64,000 bases of DNA. Origin: Heterohyrax brucei (Eukaryota; Chordata; Mammalia; Hyracoidea; Procaviidae). The notes below the pieces were generated by a model. The model saw only the letters and a list, made by a program, of their open reading frames with translations, did not search any database and was not told the origin of the DNA. Shown here piece after piece: positions 45,479-56,340 of the stretch (positions are counted from its first letter, which is position 1; each line of letters starts with the position of its first letter). The stretch lies in assembly GCA_028571685.1 (NCBI GenBank), contig CM053141.1, positions 56,914,333-56,978,332 on the forward strand, written 5' to 3'. The translations under genes were made by a program, and so were the position numbers.

Positions 45479-46522
45479 TCAAGTCTTAAGCATCACTTTT
45501 TTTTTATTGTGCTTTAAGTGAAAGCTTACAATTCTAGTTAGTTTGTCATACAAAAACTTACACACACTTTGTTCTGTGACTCTGTTGCTCTCCCAACAAT
45601 GTGACAGCCACCTTGTATGACCTATGTTCATTCAACCAGCTCCTGTTGCCTTCTGCTTTCTCATATTTGTTCTGGACAGGAGCTGCACAATTAAATGTCA
45701 TGTATCTACTTGAGCTAAGAAGCACACTTTTGACCAGTATCATTTTATGTCTTATATTTAGCCCAATCTTTGTCTGAAGAGTTGGCTTCAGGAATGGTTT
45801 TAGTTCTGCACTAACAGTCTAGGGGCCAATTCTTCTGGGGACCCTCCAGTTCGTCAGACCATCATGTCTGGTCTTTTCACTGGAGTTCAAGTTCTGCACT
45901 CTATTTTTCTCTCACTCTGTCAGGGACTGTTTGTTGTATTCCCTGTCAGGGCAGTCATTTGGTGGTAGCTGGGCACCTTCTAGTTCTTCTGGTTTCATGC
46001 TGATGTAATCTCTGATTTATGTAGACCTTTCCGTCTCTTGGGCTCATGTTTTCCTTATGTCTTTGGTCTTCTTTATTCATGTTTGTTCCAGGTAAGTTGA
46101 GACCAGCTGATGCTGCTTAGATGGCTGCTTACTAACTTTTAAGACGCCAGACACTAGTCACCGAAGTGTGATGCAGAACACTTTCTTAATAATAATAAAT
46201 TTTGTTTATTATTATAAAATAATAAGCTTTGTTATGCCAATTGACTGAGATGTCCCCTGAAACCGTGGTCCTCAAACTCCTGCCCCTGCTACTCAGTCCC
46301 TCAAAGTATTTGATTATATTTAGGAAATTTTTTAGGTTTTGGTTTAGCCCAACTGTGCTGACATCTTCTCTACTGTGTGTTGCCCTTCTTTTACCTGAAA
46401 TAATTCTTGTCTACCACCTGGTTTGTGAATATGCCTGTCCCTCCATCCTTCCCCTTATAACCATCAAAGAACTTTTCTTCTGTACTGAGAACTTTTCTTG
46501 AGTGGTTTCATAAAATATTTGT

Positions 46523-46589
46523 CCTTAGGTAACTAACTAACCTCACTCTATACTGAGTGAGGTTAGTGAGGTTAGTTAGTTGCCTAAGG
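46523..46589. repeat. 25-bp-arm quasi-palindrome in L1
   Basis: Arms 46523-46547 and 46565-46589 are reverse complements at 24 of 25 positions, with a 17-nt loop that itself repeats GAGTGAGGTT. Confidence 0.95.
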
Positions 46590-48085
46590 CATTATACTAT
46601 GCCTTCCAAATTCCCTTAGTTATGAGATGTTTCCCTAATTTATCATTGCTCTTTATCATTGCAGAGTATTCCATTGTGTGAATGTATCATTGTTTGTTCC
46701 TCCACTCATCTGTTGTTGGGCATCTAAATTGTTTCCATCTCTTTGCTGTTGTGAACAGTGCTACAGATGAATATGGGTACCCCTATATGTATTCATGTGA
46801 CAGCTCTTATTTCTCTGGTAGAATTGTTGTATTGGATGGTATTTCTAGTTTTTTAAGGAAATGCAAGTTGATTTCCAAAGTGGTTGCATCATATTACATT
46901 CTCACCAGCACTATGTAAGTGTTCTAGACTCCCCACAATGTCTCCAACATTTATATTTATTGTTTTCTGGATTAATCCTAGCCTTGTTGGGGTGAGATTA
47001 TGTCTCAGTGTTGTTTTGATTTGCCTTTCTGTAACGGCTAATTGTTGTGAACATTTCCACATGTATCTGTTAGCCACCTGAATGTCCTCTTTGGTAAAGT
47101 GCCAATTCATATCCTTTGCCCATTTTTTAATTGGGTTATTCATCTTTTATGTTACTGAAGTTTTGCAGTGTCTTGTAGATTTTAAAGATTGCATGATGAT
47201 TGGATTTGTCAAATCCAAAAAGTTTTTCCTAGTCTGTAAATTGTCTTTTTACTCTTTTAGCGAAGTCTCTAAAGAGCATAAATGTTTGATTTTTAGGAGT
47301 TCCCACTTATCAATCTTCTCTTCTGGTGTCTGTGCATTGTTAGTAGTGTTTTTGTTTTCTGTTTGTGCCAGGTATTAGGGCTTCCAGCATTGTCCCTGTT
47401 TCTTCTTCCATGACCTTTATCATTTTAGATTTTATATTTAGGCCTTGGATCAATTTGGAGTAGTTTTTGTGCAAGGTGTGAGATATGCGTCTTGTTTCAG
47501 TTCTTTGCAAATGGATATCCAGTTTTGCCAACACTATTTGTTAAAGAGACTATTTTACCCCTGACTTTCAGCCTTTGTCAAATATGAGTTGCTCCTAAGT
47601 ATATGGTACTATTTCTGGATTCTCTGTTCCATTCCATTGGTCTCTATATCTATTTTTGTACCAGTACCAGGCTGTTTTGATTACCATGGTAATGTAATAG
47701 TTTCTTAAGTCAGGTAGTCTGAGGCCTCCCATGTCATTCTTCTTCAGTAATGCTTTGCTTATGTGGGGGCTCTTCCCCTTTCATATGAATTTGGTGATTT
47801 ATTTCTCCGTCTCATTAAAAAGTGCCATTGGAATTTGTATTTGTATTGTATTGTACCTATAGATCACTTTGGGTAGAATAAACATTTTCCAAGTGTTGAG
47901 TCTACTTATCCATAAATAAGACAGTTTTCTCCTCTTATGTAGGTCTTTTTTGTTTTTTTGCAGTAGTGTCTTGTAGTTTTCTTTGTATAAATCTTTTATA
48001 TGTCTGGTTAGATTTAAATTCCAAGAATTTTATCTTCATAGGGGCTATTATAAATTGTAGTGATTCGATGATTTCCTCTATGACA

Positions 48086-48289
48086 CTATCTTTGTGTACA
48101 GGAATCCAACTGATTTTTTTGTGTTGATCTTGTATCCTGATGTTTGCTGAACTCTTCTCTTAGTTCTAGTAGTATTTTTGTGGATTCTTTAAGGTTTTCT
48201 GTGTATAAGATCATATCATCTGCAAATAGAGATACTTTTACTTCTTCCTTACCAATTTGGATGCTCTTTATTTCTTTATCTTGTCTCAT
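48086..48289 (-). pseudogene. L1 RT fragment with intact FADD
   Basis: [10 protein letters not shown] then [19 protein letters not shown]: both catalytic Asp are present, unlike the other L1 copies here. Only 67 codons remain open, at the truncated 5' side of the element. Confidence 0.9.
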
Positions 48290-48361
48290 TGCTCTGGCTG
48301 GAACCTTCAGTACAATGTTGAATAATGGTGGTGACTAAGGGCATCCTTGTGTGGTTCTCAT

Positions 48362-48660
48362 CAAACATCACTTCTTAAGGAGGCTTTCTTCACATCTTTT
48401 CTAAACAGTCTTTAGTCACTCTCTACTATGCAGTCCTACTTTATCCCCTCCATAGCATTTATCAGTACCTGAAAAAAAAAAATCCTAGATAATAAACATT
48501 TAAAAAAATAAAAGAAAAGGATTTCCTTTGATTAGAAAGTGAACTCCTCTGGGGCAGCAGGACACTCTCTTTGTCACCACTGTACGTCTGTCATCTAGAC
48601 TCACATCTAGAACATTGCAGGTACTCAAGAACATGAATAATGTTCCCTCCTTTACATTTA
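48362..48660 (+). mobile_element. L2 3' part, plus, right piece
   Basis: CATCACTTCTTAAGGAGGC, ATAGCATTTATCAGTACCTG, CTGGGGCAGCAGGACACTC and GAACATTGCAGGTACTCAAG continue the L2 begun at 44915. Confidence 0.75.
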
Positions 48661-49405
48661 TTCTTTCTCCTTCTCCTCTCTTCCAGAATATACCTGTGAG
48701 AAGGAAAAAAGAAAAACTACTTTCATTTAAAATGTTTGCTTTTTATTGAAGTATAAACTATTTGGAACCATTTCTAAATATTTGTTGCGGGTAGGAACTT
48801 TTCTAATCCTCCACCACTGGCCTTTCTTCATCTTCCCAAGGTTGATAATGAATCAGGCCAAGAAAGTTATTCCAGAATTCCATCAGATTGTTTAAGTCAG
48901 AAGGAAGCTGAAATCCCACTATATGGATCTCTGGTAGGCTTCATGGGGAATATAACTTGAATTCAAACTTGATGTATTTCTTAATGTCTTATTATTGCTC
49001 ATTTGTGAGTTATTAGAATCCCTCTATAGCACATATTGCAGAAAAGACAGCCTAGTAAGAGGATGCAGGTGTTAATCAAATGCCGGTGCTTGGTACATAG
49101 GGTCCTGTTTTCTTTACCCAGCCTCATTCCCACCAGCTCCTTTCATATTAGTTATATTCTTAGGCTAACCAGAATCCTTGCTATTCTCTTGAAACACTCT
49201 ACTCCTGATTCCTCAGCCAAGCACAGGGAACACTATAGTCATTTGATGAAAGAAATCTCTATCTTGAATTATTTTGGACTAAGATCATGTATTATTAATC
49301 TCTGATTTGAAGGATAGTAGTGATCCAGAGTGGTTCTCATTCATGTTTAATGACTATACTTGAATTATGTAGCATGGATGGTAGAGATTGCTAGCTAGGC
49401 TCTAA
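48661..49405. other. Single-copy sequence
   Basis: No feature recognised. Confidence 0.4.
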
Positions 49406-49406
49406 T

Positions 49407-49546
49407 AAACAAAACCTGTTGCCATCAAGTCTGTTTCAACTTGAGAAGAACTATTTCATAGAGTTGCCAAGGAGTACCTGGTGGGTTTGAACTGCTGACA
49501 TTTTAGTTAGCAGCTGTAGCTCTTAACCACTATATCATAAGAGTTT
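49407..49546 (-). mobile_element. AfroSINE, minus
   Basis: CAAAACCTGTTGCCATCAAG to GTAGCTCTTAACCACTATATC. Confidence 0.9.
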
Positions 49547-49695
49547 TCAAACCAAACCCATTGTCACTGAGTTGATTTTAACTCATATAAACCTTATTGG
49601 ACAAGAGCAACTGATCCATAGTTTTTCCAAGGATTGGCTGGTAGATTCGAACTGCTGACTTTCTGGTTAATAGGCAAGCATCACCACGGCTCTGT
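49547..49695 (-). mobile_element. AfroSINE, minus
   Basis: CAAACCAAACCCATTGTCAC to GGCAAGCATCACCACGG; tandem with the previous copy. Confidence 0.88.
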
Positions 49696-49734
49696 AATAG
49701 CCTCCCCTTATCCTATGGCAGTGTGATTTTTAGC

Positions 49735-50110
49735 TTGGTGATTAGCTACCTAGAACATTCCTCAGCTTTATAGCTAGGCGTGGCCAAGTGACTAAGCTTG
49801 TGACCAATGAAATGTGAGCAGAAGCGTTATGTGGTAGCTTTCGAAAACCTTTCTTAAGAGGTTAGGTCTTATCCCCAACTCTCCAGCTGTGTACAATCAG
49901 AATTGTACAGCAATATTCTGGGACCAACCAGTCACAGCAGGAAACTGTTATCAATGGGTCTGAGACAAAAGAAGGGAATGATTAGTGGAATCTGGAGGGA
50001 GAAGTACCTATGAAGGGGCTACTGTCATGAGCCATAAGCTTCAGTGAAGAAAATTATCCAGGCTTACTATTCTGCTAGGAGGGAGCTAAGGAAATAAATA
50101 TGTGACCGCA
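49735..50110. repeat. Unassigned old dispersed repeat
   Basis: GTGACCAATGAAATGTGAGCAG resembles 26880-26903; class unknown. Confidence 0.4.
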
Positions 50111-50620
50111 CTGTCTTTCATCCTCAAATCAACATTCCTCGTAGCTCAGTCAACTTGAAATGAGAAGGTAAACGAGCTCACTAATGTGGACCTCAGATTA
50201 TCTGCCTTCAGGACACAGAGACAGAGAAAGGGGAAAAGACAAACAGCACATGTCCAGTACATCTAGGTGGAACTTTTTGCTCATTTTAAAAATATGTTGA
50301 ATTAAATGATCTGTACATGTCTTTCTGGTTGCACTATTTAGAGTAGATATTTTGCATTAATTTTATTTTCTTGGGCCTTGATGCCAAGGTCATAGGGCAG
50401 CCTGCAATCAGGAATTCCAGAGCATCCAGTTTTGTGTTTCCAACTTCAAATAATGTTAGTTGGTGGAACGAAGACATATAGAGCCATGTGTCATGTTAGG
50501 AGTTTAGAAACAGACTCACACATAGATGAACAGTTGATACTATGATAAAAGTAATATTGCAGAGTAGTGGTAAATAGATGGTCTTCTAAATAAAGTCATG
50601 CTGGGTCAATTGCATAGCTA
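50111..50620. other. Single-copy sequence
   Basis: No feature recognised. Confidence 0.4.
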
Positions 50621-50690
50621 TATCATCTATCTATCTGTCTGCCTATCTGTCTATACGTCTATCTGTCTGTCTGTCTACCTACCTATCTTT
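50621..50690. repeat. (TCTA/TCTG)n microsatellite
   Basis: Interrupted tetranucleotide array at the truncated end of an L1. Confidence 0.92.
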
Positions 50691-51287
50691 CTTTTGAGAT
50701 CTATATTGGGTGGCGTACGATATGTATCTGAGATGTCTCTATTCTCTTCCTTCATGATTTCTGGGAAGTTTTCTGTCAGCAGCTCAGCAACAATACTCTC
50801 TGTGTTCTCAGATGTCTCACCCTGTTCAGGGACCCCAATTAATCGAAGGTTGTTCCTCTTAATAGAGTCCCACATGCTTCTTAATGTTTCTTCATTTTTC
50901 TTGTTTCTTTTTTCTGATTTCTGCTCATTGATGCTGGCCTCAGTAGCTCTTTCTTCCAAGTTAGAAATCCTCCTTTATATTTGTTCCATTCTGTTTTCTT
51001 GGTTTTGCATTGAAGTTTCTGTGTCTGATTTTGTTCTTGATCTGTTGGATTTCAGAGTACTGGTGTTCAATTAGATCGAACATGTTGATTAATTTTTCAT
51101 TTTGTTCTCCTGCATTTTGTATAAGGTGTAGAAGCGCTCTGTATATAATCATTTTGTATTCACTTCCTGATGCTTTCATAAAAGTTTCTTCATCTGGAAA
51201 ACTCCATGGTTGCTTTGTTTGGGAGCCTTCTGAAGCCATGGCTGATTTCTTGTGTGCCACAAGTGTCTGTTGCTTTTTGGGACCCAT
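50675..51287 (-). pseudogene. L1 ORF1p, N-terminal half, one frameshift
   Basis: MGPKKQQTLVAHKKSAMASE starts at 51287; the frame shifts near 50960 and continues as MEERATEASINEQKSEKRNK ... NLRLIGVPEQGETSENTESI, then TENFPEIM and DTYRTPPN. The coiled-coil and start of the RNA-binding domain are present; the C-terminus is absent. Homologous to 9142-10060. Confidence 0.92.
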
Positions 51288-51550
51288 GTGAGTATGTAGA
51301 GGCTGGAAGAGGTACTGTGAGGACGGACTGCAGATGTTTCTCTAGGCTGTCTTAAAATGTAAAGCAAAAGATATCTGACCACTTCACAAGTCAGTTAGGT
51401 TTTCAGGTATAGAGGTCCCTCTTCTCAACTGGCAAAGTAAGCACCACTACATCCAACCCCAGATGATACAGACTAGTTCAGAATACAGCAATGCTACTGC
51501 CCTGTTGGCCTCTGCTGACAGGGCCTAGCCTTAGAGGACATTGCGTAGAG

Positions 51551-51850
51551 TACTGCTTTTCTGATAGACAAGTGCTCTCCTGTGGGCAGGCTCTGGCTCC
51601 CAAGCTAAGAATTAGGTCCAGCTGCGGCCACCGTATCCAAGATGGCGCCCTCCACACAGGCAGCAGACAGAGGGGCTACAGGTGCCGAGAGGTAGTGATT
51701 CCTCTGATTCTGTTGCAGGACCCCCAAAGCAGGTGGCACTAGGTAAATTACTGCTTTTCTGTTGGAGAAGCACTGTCCTGTTTGTAGGCACTGGCTCCCA
51801 GGCTAAGAATGAGGTCCCGCTAGAATCTCTGTATCCAACATGGTGTCCCG
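51551..51850 (-). repeat. Tandem about 199-bp units in the L1 5' UTR
   Basis: TACTGCTTTTCTG at 51551 recurs at 51750; CTGGCTCCCA and CTAAGAAT follow at the same offset. Each unit has a copy of an AAGATGGCGCC/AACATGGTGTC box on the plus strand. Confidence 0.82.
51637..51650 (+). promoter_or_regulatory. YY1-like site, antisense to the L1
   Basis: CCAAGATGGCGCCC matches the YY1 core (AAGATGGCGGC) on the strand opposite to the L1. Binding is inferred only. Confidence 0.45.
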
Positions 51851-51962
51851 CACACTGACTGCGAAACTCCGTACAAACGCTGCTAAGGCAGATATAAAAT
51901 GACACGCTCGAAGTGGCTAGATTCACAGAGTCCCAAGCCTGGCTCTTAAAATATGGGAATTT

Positions 51963-52110
51963 CGCTTGCCTGAGGTGCTACCACCGCTAACTACAAGGTC
52001 GACAGTTCAAATCCACCAGGCGCTCCTTGAATAGTCTGGGGGTCAGTTCCACCCTGGCCCCTAGGGTCTCCATGAGTCGGATCTGACTTGATGGCACTTG
52101 GCTTTGGCTG
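51963..52110 (+). mobile_element. AfroSINE, plus, in L1 5' UTR
   Basis: GAGGTGCTACCACCGCTAAC, CCACCAGGCGCTCCTTG and ATGAGTCGGATCTGACTTG. Confidence 0.85.
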
Positions 52111-52599
52111 TTACCCCAGCAGCGTGTCTGAGTCTAGCCGCTAGGCAAGACCCAGCTCCGCCTGCCAGCCAAGACAGAGGAAAAAAAAGTCAAAATGGTG
52201 CGTTTGCCTTCCGTCCATGAGAGCCAGGGATAGCCAGGCGCGGGGGTCAGTGACAGAGAGGAGGTTTTTCGCTCAGTGGTAGGAAGTCCAAAGTAACAGC
52301 CCTGTGCCGTGTCCTGGGGCTGATTTAGGTGACCAGAAGGCTCTGTTGGATTATCAGTTCAGGTCTTGGTTTCCAGAGGGATATAAGGAGACGTGGGCTT
52401 ACTCCGCCGTCTTGACTCCGCCTCCCCATCCACCTATCTTAACCCTTACCTCATGTGTGATTTCATATGGATTGTTGATCCAAATGTAAAACAAAAGAAA
52501 GCACATTTTCTACAGAAAACACAAGGGAATACCTTCATGATGTTATGGCAGGGCAAAAGGATGGACAAAAGATTTCGTATTTGTTTCTGACGTAAGGGA

Positions 52600-53300
52600 T
52601 TCCTCTATCTAGGGTCTGTCTGGCCCTGAATTTGTAGTAACACCAAGAAGATTTGCTGGCCACAACCCTTGCAGGGATTAGACAGTTTATTATGCAAATA
52701 AAGTGACTGGCCTACTGAGGAGGTTAGTCAGGTGGTGGTCTTGATTAGGGGAGTAGGCTTATAAAACTGTTAATTGCCCAGAAGTTGGGGGGCAGCCGCA
52801 CTCCTATCAAGAAGAAGAGCTAAGAGTGAATCCAGTCCCTGTGCTGAGACCCTCCTAGACCCAGGAAACAGAGAGAGGTGTAACACTTCAGACAGCGTGG
52901 GACAGCATGAGACAACACGAGAAGTGCAAAATGGCATAAATGGTGAGAACCTGGAGACTGGTACAAGATGGTAAGGCAGCTGCAGCGGGCTTCCTGCTCC
53001 ATGGAACAAGAAAACTGAGCATCTTGGGGCAAGAGGCTTACTGGTGGAGTGGTATATCTCCAGGGGCTTGATGCCAGTGCCAAAAGGGTTAGAACATTTG
53101 CCCAAGAAGGGCCCAGAGCAGATGACTGGCCCCAAAGGAGCCCAGCAGCAGAGGCCCAAGTGTGTTCTGCTTGTAGGCATGCTCGAGCAGGAGCTGTCTT
53201 GTCTGGAAGCTGTTCTGGTTGGTGAAGTGTGTTCTGTTTCCTGAGTTGTTCCTTTTGCTACCGAGTTGATATTGATCCTCCACTGTAACCTGTTACTTTC
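52600..53300 (-). mobile_element. Possible ERV LTR, minus
   Basis: The minus strand has GTTTATAAGCC (TATA-like, 52758-52768), then TGCATAATAAACTGTC (AATAAA at 52686-52691) followed by about 80 bp, the promoter-polyA spacing of an LTR 3' half. Ends are not clear; open frames over both strands are long but unlike any protein I know. Confidence 0.42.
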
Positions 53301-53882
53301 CTAATAATCCTCATAATCATGAATGTGGTCTGTGAGTTCTGTATGGCCATTGTAATGGATTATCACACTTAGCATAGAAGTAGAGAAGGCCTTGGGAAGG
53401 AGGTTGGTATCAGAATTGGTAAAAAGGTTGGAGAGTGGAGGTATGTCCGACTTCTACCTCATAGGAATCAGCTTTGTTCTGCTCTTGATTCTCGTCTGTC
53501 TCCCCGAAATTAGACCAGGTCTGATGATGCTACAACTATTACACTACAGGCTTGAAGAGATACTTCACAACAGAAAAATAGAGACATGACTGATAAACAT
53601 ACAGTTAGTGGCTTAACTTCATTAGTCATCACCGGAAAGACTAATAGTAAAAACACTGACAATAATAAGTGTTGACAAGAATGTAGAACACCTGGAACTC
53701 TCACATTCTGCTACTGTGTGTAAATTTGTACAAGCACTTTGGAGAATTGTTTCACAGTATCTATTAAAGTTGATAATATGTAAAACCTACGACTCAGAAT
53801 TACTAATTATATCCACAAAATAAATGCATACATGTGTTTACTAAAAGACATGTGAACAAGAATATCCTTAGTAGCATTATAT

Positions 53883-54039
53883 AAACCCAGTGCCGTTGCA
53901 TCAATTCCAACTCATAGTGACCCCATAGGGCAGAGTAGAACTGCCCCATAGAGTTTTTAAGGAGCATCTGGCAGATTTGAACTGCTGACCTTTTGGCTAG
54001 CAGATGTAGCACTTAACCACTATGCCACCAGGGTTCCCA
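53883..54039 (-). mobile_element. AfroSINE, minus, in old L1
   Basis: CAGTGCCGTTGCATCAATTCC to CCACTATGCCACCAGGG. Confidence 0.93.
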
Positions 54040-54280
54040 GAGCAGCATTACATAGAAGAGTCCAAAACTGAAAATAACCAAGTGTAAATCAACAGTAGAA
54101 TGGGTACATAATTGTGGCATATTTATGTAGAGGAATACTAATACAGCGATAAAAATGAAAGGATAATTGCTACATGAAACAATGAGGCTGAATTTTATGA
54201 AAAGTACAAAAAATATTGAATAAGTTAATTTCCACAGGCTTTAAAAATAAGCATAATAATAATAACCTATGATGTCAGAA

Positions 54281-54446
54281 GGAAACTCTGGTTGCACAGT
54301 GGTTAATGCTTTTGTCACTAACCAAAAAGTCAGCAGTTTGAATGTACCAGGCGCTCCTTGGAAACTCTATGAGGCAATTCTATTCTGTCCTATAGGGTCA
54401 CTATGAGTTGGAGTCGACTTGAAGGCAATGGGTTTTTTTTGGTTTA
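54281..54446 (+). mobile_element. AfroSINE, plus
   Basis: AACTCTGGTTGCACAGTGG head; GTCAGCAGTTTGAATG; tail ATGAGTTGGAGTCGACTTG. Confidence 0.93.
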
Positions 54447-54569
54447 TAGTGTCGGAAAGCAGGGTTATATCTAACTTTTTGAGTGGAGTATAGTTGCTGG
54501 AAGGGCAAGAGCTTTCTGAAATGACTATAATTTTTTTTTCTCTTAATACTAATATTGGCTGTATAAACT

Positions 54570-54728
54570 AAAAAACCTTTTGCAGGCTAGGTGAGTCAAT
54601 TCTGACTCATTGCAACCACATAAGATAAAACTGCCCCATACTGTTTTGAAGGAACACTTGGTGGATTGCAACTGCTGACCTTTTGGTTAGCAGCCACAGT
54701 TCTTAACCACTGCACCACCAGGGTATCC
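54570..54728 (-). mobile_element. AfroSINE, minus
   Basis: TCAATTCTGACTCATTGCAACC to AACCACTGCACCACCAGGG; inverted relative to the copy 124 bp to its left. Confidence 0.93.
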
Positions 54729-55900
54729 ACTGGTTATACAGGTGGGTTTATTAGGTGTCTTCATTTCATGAAAGGTTTTTGAACTGTTTGCTGAGTTGTG
54801 CCTTTCCTGTATAAAGAAATTTTAAAATTTGCTGACTTCGATAAGTGTAATTTTTATTTTAGATTTCTTTTTAGTTGAAAACAGGAGTGAGGAACCTGAC
54901 CACCAGCCCTCTCTATTCAGCACTAAAGATCAGGGCAAAAGCACTTCTGTAGTGCCACCAAAGAATTAGAGATTGAGAGCTAACAGTGTAGCTTTCAAAC
55001 AAAGTTTCTTTGAACAGGTGTTCAGAACTGAAACGATTTCCTAAGTTATTTGTAAAACCAAGTTTTACTACAGTTTAGAGCCCTGGATATTATGTCAGGA
55101 ATGATATGCAATGAGATCATTTTCTTCTGCCCACATTTCTGTCTGATAAGAAAAGAAATCTTTTGACAGAACAAAGAATTGCCTCAGAAGAAAATATGTC
55201 AGGGAAAAAAAGGCAGCATTATTCTTAGCTCCAAATGCCTAAAAGTAAAATAATGTGAAGTTTTAAAGAAAGAGTTCTCTATATGGAGAATGATTACTTT
55301 TTTACATACTCTCTCAGCAATTAGTGCAATTACTAAGTCAGTTCCAGCTACTTGCAACAAGTGTATTAGGTGATTTACTGGAAAGACACATTAAAGTAGA
55401 ATAACGATAAAAATAGTGATAATTGAAGAACCTCAAACCAGAGATAAAAACAAAGATAACTGAAGAACCTCAAACCAGAGCCATGCTGCGGATAAAAAAT
55501 GTGAGATGTAGTCTTACCATAAAGTCTATACCCGCCAAGGAGAGTTACCTGAATCAAGAGTCACATTAAACTCTTCTGGTCTTAATGGATCATATACCAG
55601 TGACATGTGAGGCCAGGGGAGCTCAGCCTGGGCCTGTGCAGGGCCTCCAGCTCCATCAGCATGCTCCTAATGCCATTGCTCCCCACATGTTTATATCAGC
55701 TGCTAACATCTTGTCTAAAGCCAGGCTCTTCCAGAAAGTGCGCACTCCTCTTCTGACTTTCTATCTTCCCAGAAAGGAAGCTCTGTTTAAATAACAATAG
55801 TCATGTTTCTTCATGCCTGCTTCATGCCAGGCATCTTAAGATACGTCTGCGTTTTGTAATAGTTCTGCAAGGGAAGTGCTGTTATACAAAGTTTAAAGAT
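54729..55900. other. Single-copy sequence with a 37-bp duplication
   Basis: GATAATTGAAGAACCTC at 55418 repeats at 55455 (GATAACTGAAGAACCTC). No gene recognised. Confidence 0.5.
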
Positions 55901-56030
55901 GAAACCGTTTCTGTTGAACTGATTCCGACTCATAGCAACCTTATAGAACAGAGTAAAATGGTCCCGTAGGGTTTCCAAGGAGTGCCTGGTGAATTTGAAC
56001 TTCTAGGCCTTTGGTTAGCAGCTGAACACA
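55901..56030 (-). mobile_element. AfroSINE, minus
   Basis: GAAACCGTTTCTGTTGAACTG through GTAGGGTTTCCAAGGAGTGCC. Confidence 0.9.
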
Positions 56031-56180
56031 GCTATGCACTGCTCTGCTGTTAAGTAGTGACTTGCCGAAGGTCACACTGAGTGAGAAGGAAAGCTAAGAT
56101 TCAAATTCAGAATTCTTGGAATCACGACCAGCCTTGTGTTGATGAAACAGCTCAGTATTGCACAGGCCTTGTAACCAGAG

Positions 56181-56340
56181 GGAGCCCTGGGGACTCTTGG
56201 TTGATTGTTTGGCTGCTAACAAAAGATCAGAAGTTCAAACCCACCAGCTGTTCCTGGAAACCCCGTGGGGCAGTTCTACTGTGTCTTGACAGGGTCTCTG
56301 TGAGTCAGAATCGACTCGGTGGCAACCGTTTTAGTTTTTC
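56181..56340 (+). mobile_element. AfroSINE, plus
   Basis: GGAGCCCTGGGGACTCTTGG head; tail GTGAGTCAGAATCGACTCGG. Confidence 0.93.

Larger units (their letters stand above)
45487..48372 (-). mobile_element. L1, minus, 5' truncated, with TSD, inside L2
   Basis: Poly-T then TTATTGTGCTTTAAGTGAAAGC; 3' UTR to about 46450, then reversed ORF2 to the RT. AAGCATCACTT (45487-45497) and AAACATCACTT (48362-48372) flank it. About 2.86 kb including both repeats. Confidence 0.9.
50691..52432 (-). mobile_element. L1 5' end, minus: 5' UTR and ORF1 N-terminal half
   Basis: On the minus strand it starts GGAGGCGGAGTCAAGACGGC near 52432, an L1 start with a YY1-like site. The 5' UTR spans to about 51290 and contains tandem units and a SINE. 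ORF1 runs 51287 to 50691, where the element stops at a microsatellite; ORF2 and the 3' end are missing, which is unusual for an L1 copy. Confidence 0.87.
53540..54480 (+). mobile_element. Old L1 (L1M-like) 3' part, plus, with two SINEs
   Basis: CACTGACAATAATAAGTGTTGACAAG, GGAACTCTCACATTCTG, then after the SINE CATGTGTAAATCAACAGTAG-like and GGCATATTTATGTAGAGGAATAC, the classic end of L1 ORF2/3' UTR. Confidence 0.75.

Noticed and set aside
52770-53180. Long overlapping open frames on both strands
   Set aside because: They overlap an LTR-like block with TATA and AATAAA signals on the minus strand and resemble no protein; GC-richer sequence has fewer stops.
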